Assembly (NCBI GenBank): GCA_022844405.1
Contig: JALHLV010000009.1
Location: 67,001-131,000, forward strand
Reading direction: 5' to 3'
Source of the DNA: Sphingomonadales bacterium
GTDB taxonomy: Bacteria > Pseudomonadota > Alphaproteobacteria > SMXS01
Length of the DNA stretch: 64,000 nucleotides
Part shown: piece after piece, positions 41,305 through 49,651 of the stretch
Layout of the letters: the number at the start of each line of letters is the position of its first letter
Numbering within the stretch: the stretch's first letter is position 1
Notes under the pieces: generated by a model
The model's input: the letters and a program-made list of their open reading frames with translations, nothing else
Told to the model about the DNA's origin: nothing
Database searches by the model: none
Position numbers and translations under genes: made by a program

Positions 41305-42614
41305 CATTTGCCGCCGGCCATGTAATCGAGGGTGAGGCTGACCATGGCCTCGACGCCGGTCTTCAGCGCGTCCTCGTTGATGAAGAAGTCGGGCGAGTGG
41401 TTGGGAGCGGCCTCGCCCATGCCGACCTCGGCCTTGTTGATGCCCAGGAAAAAATACATGCCCGGCACCTCCTTCTGGTACCAGGCGAAGTCCTCGGCGC
41501 CCATGGTGGCCGGCGGATCGCGCAGCACGCCGCCGGCGCCGGCGCCGACCCGCTCCAGCGTCGGCATCATCTTCGCCACCAGATCCGATGGATTGAACAC
41601 CGGCGGCGCGTAGGGCTCGATGGTCACGTCGGCGCTGGCGCCCGCCACCTCGGCGGTACCGGTGATCGTCTTGCGGATGCGTTCCAGGAACTGGTCGTGG
41701 GTCTCGGGATCGAGATGCCGGATGGTGCCCGACAGCTCGACCTTGTCCGGGATGATGTTGTGCCGGATGCCGCCGTTGATCCTGCCGACCGAAATCACCA
41801 CCGGCGCCGCCGCCGCATCCATCTGCCGCGTCACCATGGTCTGCAGCGCCAGGATGACCTGCGCCGAGGCGGTCACGGGATCGACGCCCTTCGACGGCAT
41901 GGCGCCGTGGGTCTGCCTGCCTTTCACGGTGACGGAGAGCTGGTCCGAGCCGGCCATGGTGCCGCCGTTGCGCACCGTCAGTCTTCCGGGCGGCCCGGGC
42001 CAGGTGTGCAGGCCGAACACCACGTCGGCCTTCGGGTTGGCCAGCGCGCCCTCGGCGATCATCTGCTTGGCGCCGCCGGTTTCGCCGGCGGGCACGCCCT
42101 CCTCGGCCGGCTGGAACAGGAACACGACCGTGCCTGGAAGGTCCGCCTTCATGCCGGCCAGGATCTTGGCCGCGCCCATCAGGATCGCGGTATGCGCGTC
42201 GTGGCCGCAGGCGTGCATGACACCCACCTGCTGGCCGTTGTATTCGGTCTTCACCCTGGATGCGAAAGGAAGCCCTTCAGGCTCGGTCACCGGCAGCGCG
42301 TCCATGTCGGCGCGCAGCGCCACGACCGGTCCCGGCTTGCCGCCTTTGAGGATGCCGATCACGCCCGTGTGAGCGACGCCCGTGCGCACCTCCATACCGA
42401 GCGAGCGCAGATGCTCGGCGACGATCTTCGCCGTGCGGGTCTCGCGGTTGCCCAGTTCGGGATGCTGGTGGATGTCTCGGCGCCAGGCGATCACCTGCGG
42501 ATCGACCGCCTTTGCCTGCGCCCGAATGCCCGCCTGGTCGGGAAGCTCGCCGCGTGCCGGGATGGCAGCCGCCATCGCCAGCACGGCGCTCACCGCTAGC
42601 GTCTGAAATTTCAT
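41304..42614 (-). CDS. Secreted M20-family amidohydrolase
   Basis: A 436-residue metal-dependent amidohydrolase. The start MKFQTLAVSAVLAMAAAIPARG is a signal peptide, so it acts in the periplasm. DIHQHPELG, ALRADMDALP, MHACGHDAHTAIL and FQPAEEG are the metal-ligand motifs of the M20D group (hippurate/N-acyl-amino acid or indole-acyl-amino acid hydrolases), and GAEDFAWYQ closes the site. It should release amino acids from N-acyl conjugates. GGGGAGG precedes the ATG at 42614. It follows the rhomboid gene by 63 bases on the same strand. Confidence 0.93.
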   Translation of the reverse strand: MKFQTLAVSAVLAMAAAIPARGELPDQAGIRAQAKAVDPQVIAWRRDIHQHPELGNRETRTAKIVAEHLRSLGMEVRTGVAHTGVIGILKGGKPGPVVALRADMDALPVTEPEGLPFASRVKTEYNGQQVGVMHACGHDAHTAILMGAAKILAGMKADLPGTVVFLFQPAEEGVPAGETGGAKQMIAEGALANPKADVVFGLHTWPGPPGRLTVRNGGTMAGSDQLSVTVKGRQTHGAMPSKGVDPVTASAQVILALQTMVTRQMDAAAAPVVISVGRINGGIRHNIIPDKVELSGTIRHLDPETHDQFLERIRKTITGTAEVAGASADVTIEPYAPPVFNPSDLVAKMMPTLERVGAGAGGVLRDPPATMGAEDFAWYQKEVPGMYFFLGINKAEVGMGEAAPNHSPDFFINEDALKTGVEAMVSLTLDYMAGGK

Positions 42615-42677
42615 GGCTGGCCTCCCCACCATCGTCCCCTGGACAGGCTATGCGTCCCGCGTTCCGGTGTCCACCGG

Positions 42678-43424
42678 TCAGCGCCGGCCCCACGGCCCGT
42701 CGGCCGGGTCGCGCTTCTTGCGGATGACGCTGAACGGGCGGTGATGGCCGCGCGCGAAATAGGGGATGTGACCGGGCTTGAACAGCGGCAGCAACACCAT
42801 GCCGGCGACGAAGCCGCCCACATGCGCCCAGAACGCCACGCCGCCTTCGCCCGACGGCCCGCGCAGGCCGTCCAGCAGCTGGAGCAGGAACCACAGCCCC
42901 AGCACGATCAGCGCCGGCACGAACACCAGGCCGAACGGGACCATCAGCACCTTCACGTTGGCGCGCGGGAACAGCAGCAAATAGGCGCCGAGCACGCCCG
43001 AAATCGCGCCGCTGGCACCGACCATCGGAATCTTCGATCCGGGATCGAGCAGCGCGTGGGTGAGCGCGGCGGCCACCCCGCACAGCAGGTAGAACAGCAG
43101 GAAGCGCCCGCGCCCCAGTGCCGCTTCCACGTTGTCGCCGAAGATCCACAGATACAGCATGTTGCCGGCCAGATGCATGAAGCCGCCATGCATGAACATG
43201 GAGGTGAACAGCGTCGCCCAGGCCGGAACGACGGCGATCTCCTCGGGCAGCCGCAGGCTTTGGAACAGCACGGCCGGAATCATGCCGAAGACGTAGACCG
43301 CCTCCTGTCCGTCCTGTTCGCTCAGGCCCGCCTGCCAGACATAGACCAGCACGCAAGCGACGATGACGGTCCAGGTCACATAGGAACGGCGGCCGTGCGG
43401 ATTGTCGTCGAAAAGTGGGAACAT
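42678..43424 (-). CDS. Rhomboid-family intramembrane serine protease
   Basis: A 248-residue inner-membrane protein with about six or seven helices. MFMHGGFMHLAGNMLYLWIFGDNVE (conserved His and Asn), GASGAISG with catalytic Ser138, and FWAHVGGFVAG with catalytic His201 are diagnostic. It cleaves single-pass membrane proteins inside the bilayer. The ATG at 43424 follows a TTG that is also in frame. The C-terminus is basic (SVIRKKRDPADGPWGRR). No substrate is evident nearby. Confidence 0.93.
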   Translation of the reverse strand: MFPLFDDNPHGRRSYVTWTVIVACVLVYVWQAGLSEQDGQEAVYVFGMIPAVLFQSLRLPEEIAVVPAWATLFTSMFMHGGFMHLAGNMLYLWIFGDNVEAALGRGRFLLFYLLCGVAAALTHALLDPGSKIPMVGASGAISGVLGAYLLLFPRANVKVLMVPFGLVFVPALIVLGLWFLLQLLDGLRGPSGEGGVAFWAHVGGFVAGMVLLPLFKPGHIPYFARGHHRPFSVIRKKRDPADGPWGRR

Positions 43425-43560
43425 CAACCGATTCTACAGGGGCTTGGCCGCGCGCGCACATGCTTTCAATGCCGGTACTGTCCCAATGTTCCCTTTATCC
43501 GTGCATGGGGCGTGGCTAGTATGACCCCCGACTCGCAACATCTCTGGGGAGAGAACCGTC

Positions 43561-44088
43561 ATGCCGCTGCTCAATCGCGCGCCCGTCGTGCAGAACTGTT
43601 ATGTCGTCAACGACCTGCGCGCAGCCTGCAAGCGCTACAACGAGGTCTACGGCGTCGGGCCGTTCTTCGTGTTCGACCACATCCAGCTGGTGAAGAACTG
43701 GTACCGGGGCAACGCGGCGCCGCTCGACATCTCGGCCGCCTTCGTCCAGTCGGGCGACCTCAACATCGAGTTCATCCAGCAGCACAATGACGGCCCGAGC
43801 TGCTACCGCGACATGTTCAAGCCCGGCGAGGAGGGCTTCCATCACACCGCCATCTTCTGCAAGGACTACGACGCCGAGAAGAAGGCGTTCGAGGCGGCGG
43901 GCTTCCCCATCGCCAACGAGTTCCAGACCAGCGAAACAACCTTCCTGTGCTACACCGACACCCGCAAGGCGCTCGGCCACATGATCGAGCTGTACCAGGA
44001 CCACGCGGGCGTGCGCGGCATGTACGCCATGATCCGCGAAGCCGCCGAGACTTGGGACGGCAAGGACGTCTTCAAGCACCTGGGCTGA
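43561..44088 (+). CDS. VOC-family (glyoxalase-like) protein
   Basis: A 175-residue vicinal-oxygen-chelate protein. VVQNCYVVNDLRAACKRY, NIEFIQQH, HHTAIFCKDYDAE and MIELYQDHAG form the paired beta-alpha-beta-beta-beta modules; His, Glu and His residues suited to bind a metal are present. Such members near acyl-CoA and SDR genes are often dioxygenase- or isomerase-like, but no reaction can be assigned. GGGGAGAG precedes the ATG. It is single and convergent with the next gene, separated by a hairpin terminator. Confidence 0.88.
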   Translation: MPLLNRAPVVQNCYVVNDLRAACKRYNEVYGVGPFFVFDHIQLVKNWYRGNAAPLDISAAFVQSGDLNIEFIQQHNDGPSCYRDMFKPGEEGFHHTAIFCKDYDAEKKAFEAAGFPIANEFQTSETTFLCYTDTRKALGHMIELYQDHAGVRGMYAMIREAAETWDGKDVFKHLG

Positions 44089-44109
44089 GCTTCCGGACCG
44101 GATGCGAGA

Positions 44110-44133
44110 ACGGGGCGCCAGGCGCCCCGTTTC
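44110..44133 (+). terminator. Terminator between convergent genes
   Basis: ACGGGGCGCC and GGCGCCCCGT form a near-perfect palindromic stem (44110-44130) followed by TTCC. It is 22 bases after the VOC stop and immediately before the stop of the minus-strand lipoprotein gene, so it probably serves both. Confidence 0.55.
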
Positions 44134-44134
44134 C

Positions 44135-44944
44135 TTATCGACCGCGTCCGCCGCCTCCGCGAGAGCCTCCGCCACCCGAGCCGCCGCGCCAGCCCTCGCC
44201 GCCGGAGCCGCTCGACCCGCGGTAGCTGCCGCCCGAGCCGCGGGAACCGCCATCGCCGCGTCCACCGCCCGCGCTGGTCGCCCGCGATCCGCCGTCGGAG
44301 CGATAATTGCCCGAACTCTTCGCCGCCGCGCGGTCGGCCTTGCGTTCGGCCTTCGACGCGGCGCGGTCGGCATTGCCGCTAGCCCGCCACGCCCCGTCTC
44401 CACCCGCGGCCCGGCCGGCGGCCCACTCGTGGCGCGCCGCCGCCTGTGCGCGGTTGAACTGGCCGCGTACCTGCGCCGGATTGTTTGCCAGTCTGGGCAT
44501 GCGGTAGCCGCCGGCCTGCGCGGTCTGCGGATCGTTCGGCTTGCCCTTGTAGCCGATCCGGTCCCGATCCTGCTGGCCCTCCGCACCGTCATTGTCCGGT
44601 TCGCGGCCAGGCCGATCCTTGTCACGATCACGGCCGCGATGCCCGTAGCCCGCGTGATCGTGGCCGCCATGCCCTTGATTCCAGCCGTCCGGCCAGTGCC
44701 GGTGCTTGCGCCAGTGGCTCCAGTAATGCCGGGGTACGTACACCGGCGGACAATAGGCGTAGTAGCCCGGATAGTAGGAATAGTAGTGGCCGGGATAGGT
44801 GTAGAAGCCGCCGCCGTAATAGGCCCCGCCATAGCCGTCCGAGACCTCGTCCGGATAGACCGCGCAACCCGCCAGCAAGCCCATCGCCGCCGCCGCCAGC
44901 AATGGCCGCAGCCGCCTGAATGCCATGATCCCGTGCCCCCTCAT
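44135..44944 (-). CDS. Low-complexity lipoprotein, Tyr/Gly-rich with a Gly-Ser-Arg tail
   Basis: A 269-residue protein. The signal ends in GLLAGC, a lipobox (Cys27). The next 60 residues are rich in Tyr, Gly and Pro (YYGGGFYTYPGHYYSYYPGY), followed by a His/Asp/Arg-rich charged region, an Ala/Lys/Arg helix (RAASKAERKADRAAAKSS) and a roughly 70-residue Gly-Ser-Arg tail. No catalytic motif is seen; it is probably a disordered or wall-associated surface protein. I chose ATG 44944, which has GGAGAG seven bases upstream; ATG 44926 is an alternative. Plus-strand frames across it are artefacts of the repeat-like composition. Confidence 0.75.
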   Translation of the reverse strand: MRGHGIMAFRRLRPLLAAAAMGLLAGCAVYPDEVSDGYGGAYYGGGFYTYPGHYYSYYPGYYAYCPPVYVPRHYWSHWRKHRHWPDGWNQGHGGHDHAGYGHRGRDRDKDRPGREPDNDGAEGQQDRDRIGYKGKPNDPQTAQAGGYRMPRLANNPAQVRGQFNRAQAAARHEWAAGRAAGGDGAWRASGNADRAASKAERKADRAAAKSSGNYRSDGGSRATSAGGGRGDGGSRGSGGSYRGSSGSGGEGWRGGSGGGGSRGGGGRGR

Positions 44945-45028
44945 CGGCGCTCTCCGTTCACCTTGTCCCCCGAAGATATAGGCCGTGCCGCCGGTCACGG
45001 CGACCGTGCCGGGTTGCCGCGCCGTCGC

Positions 45029-45442
45029 TCAGGGTTTCACGCCCAGCGACAGCGGCACGTTGACCCGGTCGTGATAGTCGACCTCGTGCACCACCACACC
45101 ATCCTTGATCACGAGGTAGCTCATGCCCGGCGAGCGCCACACCTTGCCGACCGCCTCGCGGCCGAAATCGTCGTTGCGCTGGGTCGCGCTCATTTCCCAG
45201 GTCAGCGCCACGCCGTCGTCGCTCACCCAGAACTTCTCCGGCACCAGCTTCAGGTCCGGCCAGCGGCCGAGGCCGTCGGCGAAGAATGCCCTGATGTCGG
45301 GCCAGCCCGTGTGGGTGCCGCCGACGATGTCCTCCAGCACGCAACCGGGCGCCAGATAGCGTTCGGGCGCGTCCGGGTTGCCGCTGCTCCAGGCCTTGAA
45401 CAGATCGATCGCCAACTGGATTCGCGCGTCCTGTTGCGTCAT
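45029..45442 (-). CDS. SnoaL/NTF2-like fold protein
   Basis: A 137-residue protein of the nuclear transport factor 2 superfamily: an N-terminal helix (QLAIDLFKAWSSGNPD), GCVLEDIVGGTHTGWPDIRAFFADGL, then beta strands (KFWVSDDGVALTWEMSATQ and MSYLVIKDGVVVHEVDYHDR). Members are cyclases, isomerases, hydrolases or just binding proteins; no function is assignable. It is divergent from the MFS gene at 45537, and the 94 bases between them should contain both promoters. Confidence 0.82.
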   Translation of the reverse strand: MTQQDARIQLAIDLFKAWSSGNPDAPERYLAPGCVLEDIVGGTHTGWPDIRAFFADGLGRWPDLKLVPEKFWVSDDGVALTWEMSATQRNDDFGREAVGKVWRSPGMSYLVIKDGVVVHEVDYHDRVNVPLSLGVKP

Positions 45443-45536
45443 CTAGGCTCTCCCCTTTTTCGATAACGGCTTCCCGGCGCCTATGCTAGCGTCCTTGCCG
45501 TACCGTTGCATCACGCGATCTTGGGGAGGAACGCGC

Positions 45537-46760
45537 ATGTCCAGCGCCACCGATACGCTTTCAGACGGCAGGATGGACATTGGCGGCCTGCGCCTGATCG
45601 CACTGACCTGCCTGTTGCTGCTGGTGTTTTCCGCCGCCGTCGCGATGTCGTTCAACATCGCCGCTTTCGTCACCTCGTTCGATGTCTCGTTCACCGAGGC
45701 GGGTACCGTCGCCACCATAGAGCTGGGCGGCATCGCGATCAGCTCGCTGCTGTTTTCCCAGCTCGCGCCAAAGCTGCAGCCGCGCAAGGTCTACCTGTTC
45801 GGCATCGGCGCCATCGCGCTGATGAATGCCGCGACCATCTTCGTGCCGAGCATTGCCGCCCTGTTCGTCGTCCGCGGCATCGCGGGCCTGGCGGCCGGAT
45901 CGGTGACCGCCATGGTGATGTACACCGCCGGCCACAGCCGGACTCCGGAGAAGACCTTCGGCATCATCAACAGCTTCGTCGGCGTTCTCGGCATCATCCT
46001 GTCGCTGTTGCTGCCGCAGGCCGGCAGGCTCTACCTGATGCCGGGCGCGCCATCCGGGTTCAGCGAGGCGGACGGCCTGTTCCTGGTCTATCTGGTAGCC
46101 GCGATCGCCGCCCTTTTTTTCGTCCGCTCCGTTCCCGTGCCGCCGCGCGCGGCGCTGGCGGGCGAAGGCGGACGATCCACCGCCGCGCCGCCGCTGATCG
46201 GCTGGCTGGCGCTGATCGGCATGGGCATCGTGTTCTTCGGTCACGGCGTACTCGCGCTTTACATCGTCGATGTCGGCAAGGGCGTCGGTTTGTCACCCGC
46301 CACCATCGGTTTCGTCTTCAGCATCGCCGCCCTCATGGGTATCGTGCTGCCGCTCGTTGCGGGCTTCCTCGGCGCGAAATTCCCGGCCACGCCGCCCACC
46401 GTCATCGTGCTGGTCATCGTCGCCATCTTCGCCGTGCTGCTGGGCCAGGCGGCCACGCCGCTGGGCTATTTCGTCGCCGCGCCGATCTACGCTTTCGCGC
46501 CCATCGCCATGATGCCCATCCTGCTGGGCGCGCTGGTGCGGGTCGATCCCAGCGGCAAGCTGGCGGGCGCGCACCCCGCCTTCGTCACCCTGGGTGGCGC
46601 CGCCGCGCCGCTGACCGGCGGCGCGATCCGCGACTGGGCCGGCAATTTCGCGGCCAGCGGATGGTTCGTCGCGGGGTGCATCGTGGTCGGCGGCATTCTG
46701 ATGATCGCCCTCCTGTTCAAGGCCGACAGCCTGCGCCGGCAGCAACTCGGACGGATCTGA
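45537..46760 (+). CDS. MFS transporter
   Basis: A 407-residue, roughly 12-helix inner-membrane protein. Hydrophobic segments begin at LIALTCLLLLVFSAAVAMSF and continue to FVAGCIVVGGILMIALLF; the loop between TM2 and TM3 is KLQPRKVYLFG, a degenerate form of the MFS motif A, and RGIAGLAAGSVTAMVMYTAG corresponds to TM4. Direction and substrate are unknown. ATG 45537 with GGGGAGGA upstream is chosen over an earlier ATG at 45483. Confidence 0.9.
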   Translation: MSSATDTLSDGRMDIGGLRLIALTCLLLLVFSAAVAMSFNIAAFVTSFDVSFTEAGTVATIELGGIAISSLLFSQLAPKLQPRKVYLFGIGAIALMNAATIFVPSIAALFVVRGIAGLAAGSVTAMVMYTAGHSRTPEKTFGIINSFVGVLGIILSLLLPQAGRLYLMPGAPSGFSEADGLFLVYLVAAIAALFFVRSVPVPPRAALAGEGGRSTAAPPLIGWLALIGMGIVFFGHGVLALYIVDVGKGVGLSPATIGFVFSIAALMGIVLPLVAGFLGAKFPATPPTVIVLVIVAIFAVLLGQAATPLGYFVAAPIYAFAPIAMMPILLGALVRVDPSGKLAGAHPAFVTLGGAAAPLTGGAIRDWAGNFAASGWFVAGCIVVGGILMIALLFKADSLRRQQLGRI

Positions 46761-46797
46761 TCGTGCCCAAATTGGGACGGATCGCCGGTCGCGAATG

Positions 46798-46831
46798 GTT
46801 ACTTGTTGGTAACAGTAATCCGCATTAGATA
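46798..46831 (+). promoter_or_regulatory. Promoter with overlapping operator for the P450 unit
   Basis: TTGTTG (46803-46808), a 17-base spacer and TAGATA (46826-46831) form a promoter. An inverted repeat GTTAC-N6-GTAAC (46798-46813) spans the -35 box, a good position for a repressor. The regulator is unknown. Confidence 0.45.
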
Positions 46832-46857
46832 GTCTCCAGGATCACAGGAGATCGCGC

Positions 46858-48198
46858 ATGGCCCGAAGCTACCGCAAGAACGGCGTTCCCGGCGAACCCG
46901 GATGGCCGGTGTTCGGCAAGTCGCTGGCCCTCCTGCGCAATCCAGCCAAGGTCAGCCATGAGATGGTGAGCAAGTACGGCCAGGTCTACTGGTCCAACGC
47001 GTTCGGCCGCACCAATGTCAGCATGCTGGGTCCGGACGCCAACGAGTTCGTGCTGATGGACCGCGAGCGCAATTTCTCGTCGGCGGGCGGCTGGAATCCG
47101 CTGCTCGGCCTGCTGTTCCCCAATGGCCTGATGCTGCGCGATTTCGACGATCACCGCGCCCATCGCCGCATCATGCAGGTGGCGTTCAAGCAGCCGGCCA
47201 TGCAGAACTACGTGGCGAAGCTGAACGAGGGCATCCGCCAGGGTCTGGACCGATGGCGCGAGAAGGGCGATTTCCGCTTCTACGAGGCGATCAAGCAACT
47301 CACCCTCAACACCGCCGCCTCGGTGTTCCTGGGCATGCCGCTGGGCAAGGAAGCCGACCGGATCAACCAGGCATTCTTCGACAGCGTACAGGCCGCCGTC
47401 GCCGTGATCCGGACGCCGATCCCGGGCACCAAGATGTGGCGCGGCGTGCAGGGCCGCAAATACCTCGAGCAGTTCTTCCGGGAACAGGTTCCGCTGCGCC
47501 GCGGCACCGCGGGCACCGACATGTTCACCCTGCTGTGCAACGCGGTGGACGAGGAAGGCAACACCTACACCGACTCCGACATCGTCGATCACATGGACTT
47601 CCTGATGATGGCGGCGCACGACACGCTGACCAGCTCCATCACCACCCTGATCTACGAACTCTGCCGCCATCCCGAGTGGCAGGACGCCGCCCGCCGGGAA
47701 TGCGCCGCGCTGAACCTGCCGCCCGACAACCTGCCCTATGAGCATCTGGCCGAGCTGCAGATCATCGAGTGGTGCTTCAAGGAGGCGCTGCGGATGAACC
47801 CGCCGGTGCCGTCGATCCCGCGCACGGCGGTCCGCGAGTTCCAGTTCGGCGGCTACACCATTCCCGCCGGCACCACCGTCAACATCAGCCCCGGTTATAC
47901 CCACAAGATGCCCGAGCTGTGGGAGAACCCTCAGAATTTCGAGCCGGACCGCTTCTCGGAGCAGCGCGCCGAGGACCGCAAGCACAAGTTCGCCTGGGTG
48001 CCGTTCGGCGGCGGCGCGCATATGTGCATCGGCCTGCATTTCGCCTATATGCAGACCAAGGTGTTCATGTACCAATTGCTGCTCAACTACGAATTCCACC
48101 TGGACGACGGTTACGAGGCCGACTTCCAGATCATGCCGATCCCCAAACCCAAGGACGGCCTGCCGATCCACCTTCGACCGCTCGAGGAAGCCGCCTGA
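46858..48198 (+). CDS. Cytochrome P450
   Basis: A 446-residue P450. AAHDTLTSSI is the I-helix O2-activation motif (usual AGxDTT, here His before Asp-Thr), KEALRM the ExxR pair, and FGGGAHMCIG the haem loop with Cys390 as ligand. No membrane anchor is present, so it is soluble and needs separate redox partners; none lies nearby. The length and N-terminus (PGEPGWPVFGKSLALL) recall CYP families that act on sterols, terpenes or fatty chains. Its stop shares one base with the ATG of an acyl-CoA dehydrogenase (TGATG), pointing to one degradative route. Confidence 0.93.
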   Translation: MARSYRKNGVPGEPGWPVFGKSLALLRNPAKVSHEMVSKYGQVYWSNAFGRTNVSMLGPDANEFVLMDRERNFSSAGGWNPLLGLLFPNGLMLRDFDDHRAHRRIMQVAFKQPAMQNYVAKLNEGIRQGLDRWREKGDFRFYEAIKQLTLNTAASVFLGMPLGKEADRINQAFFDSVQAAVAVIRTPIPGTKMWRGVQGRKYLEQFFREQVPLRRGTAGTDMFTLLCNAVDEEGNTYTDSDIVDHMDFLMMAAHDTLTSSITTLIYELCRHPEWQDAARRECAALNLPPDNLPYEHLAELQIIEWCFKEALRMNPPVPSIPRTAVREFQFGGYTIPAGTTVNISPGYTHKMPELWENPQNFEPDRFSEQRAEDRKHKFAWVPFGGGAHMCIGLHFAYMQTKVFMYQLLLNYEFHLDDGYEADFQIMPIPKPKDGLPIHLRPLEEAA

Positions 48199-49427
48199 TG
48201 AATTTCGAGGATTCGCCCGAAGAGGCCAAATTCCGCGCCGAAGCACGCGCCTGGCTCGCCGCGAACGCCGCCGAGTACCGCAAGCCCCTGCCCGAGAACA
48301 TGACCGAGGCGGAAACGCTGAAAATGGCCAAGGCCTGGCAGGCGAAGAAGGCCGCGGCGGGCTATGCCGCCATCACCTGGCCGAAGGAAGTCGGCGGCCT
48401 CGGCGGCACGCCCATGCAGCGGGTGATCTTCGAGCAGGAGGAAGCCGACTACAATTTACCGCCCGCCGTGTTCTCCATCGGCCTGGGCATGTGCATGCCG
48501 ACCATGATGGCCTTTGCCACGCCCGAGCAGCAGAAGCGGTTCGTCCCCAAGGCGCTGGCCGGCGAGGAAATCTGGTGCCAGCTGTTCTCCGAGCCGGCCG
48601 GCGGGTCGGACCTGGCGGCGCTGCGCACCAAGGCCGAGCGCGACGGCGACGACTGGGTCATCAACGGCCAGAAGATCTGGACCTCGGGCGCGCAGTTCTC
48701 CGACTGGGGCATCCTGGTTACCCGCACCGATCCCAACGTGGCCAAGCATGAGGGCCTGACCTTCTTCTTCCTCAGCATGAAGTCGCCCGGCGTCGAGGTG
48801 AAGCCGATCAAGCAGGCATCCGGCGGACGCGGCTTCAACGAGGTCTATTTCACCAATGTCCGCATCCCCGACAGCCAGCGCCTCGGCGCCGTCGGCGACG
48901 GCTGGAAGGTGTCGCTGACCACGCTGATGAACGAGCGCCTGTCGATCAGCGAGAACTCCCAGCGCGGCATCAATTTCGAGGCGCTGATGAAACTGGCCAA
49001 CGCCGTTGACGGCGGCCGCGGCCCGGCCATCCAGGACAAGGCGGTGCGCGAGCAGCTCGCCGGCTGGTACGCCAAGTACATGGGCCTGCGCAACGGCCGC
49101 TACCGCACCATGACCGCCTTGTCGCAGGGCGCCCGGCCCGGCCCCGAAGCGTCGATCAACAAGGCGGTGTTCGCATCCATGCTGCAGGACATGGCGTCCT
49201 TCGGCCTCGACCTGCTGGACACGGCCGGCATCGCCTATGACCCGGAACTGGAAGGCTTCCGCCGCCAGTTCGCCGAGGCCTATATGGGCTCGCCGGGCCT
49301 GCGCATCGCCGGCGGCACGGACGAGATCCTGCGCAACATCATCGCCGAGCGCGTGCTGGGCCTGCCACCGGATATCCGCGCCGACAAGGGCATCCCGTTC
49401 AACAAGGTGCCGACGGGGGCGAACTGA
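48198..49427 (+). CDS. Acyl-CoA dehydrogenase
   Basis: A 409-residue flavoprotein. WCQLFSEPAGGSDLAALRT and QKIWTSGA are FAD/substrate contacts; the C-terminal AGGTDEILRNIIAERVLGLP is typical of FadE-like members from actinobacteria and proteobacteria that act on side chains or rings. The residue before GT that is Glu in medium-chain enzymes is Gly here, as in many such FadE proteins, which take the base from elsewhere. It is translationally coupled to the P450 and likely oxidises the CoA ester of a product of that hydroxylation. Confidence 0.92.
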   Translation: MNFEDSPEEAKFRAEARAWLAANAAEYRKPLPENMTEAETLKMAKAWQAKKAAAGYAAITWPKEVGGLGGTPMQRVIFEQEEADYNLPPAVFSIGLGMCMPTMMAFATPEQQKRFVPKALAGEEIWCQLFSEPAGGSDLAALRTKAERDGDDWVINGQKIWTSGAQFSDWGILVTRTDPNVAKHEGLTFFFLSMKSPGVEVKPIKQASGGRGFNEVYFTNVRIPDSQRLGAVGDGWKVSLTTLMNERLSISENSQRGINFEALMKLANAVDGGRGPAIQDKAVREQLAGWYAKYMGLRNGRYRTMTALSQGARPGPEASINKAVFASMLQDMASFGLDLLDTAGIAYDPELEGFRRQFAEAYMGSPGLRIAGGTDEILRNIIAERVLGLPPDIRADKGIPFNKVPTGAN

Positions 49428-49437
49428 GCCGGAAGGT

Positions 49438-49553
49438 CCCTCATCCGGCCGCTGCGCGGCCACCTTCTCCCCAGGCGGGGAGAAGGGAAAATGAGGCCAT
49501 CATCAATGGCAGCGTCCCCTCGCCCCGCCGGGGAGAGGGTTAGGGTGAGGGGG
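49438..49553. repeat. Intergenic palindromic repeat, copy B
   Basis: Same architecture as the copy at 9081, but the inner arms read TTCTCCCCAGGCGGGGAGAA and CTCGCCCCGCCGGGGAGAG, so it is a diverged subtype. It starts ten bases after the acyl-CoA dehydrogenase stop. Confidence 0.8.
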
Positions 49554-49651
49554 ACTGCGAAGCGGTTCACGATGTTTGCAATCGTCAGCCACCACCATCG
49601 ACACCACCGCCCCATCCGCTAATATGATCCCCAGCAAAAGGGGGATCGGCG

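Noticed and set aside
41151-42599. Long plus-strand frame antisense to the M20 amidohydrolase
   Set aside because: It runs through a strong terminator and antisense to a clear enzyme; product is low complexity.
44102-45466. Plus-strand 454-codon frame across the lipoprotein and SnoaL genes
   Set aside because: It is antisense to two genes, has no domain, and arises from the Gly/Ser/Arg-rich tail of the lipoprotein.
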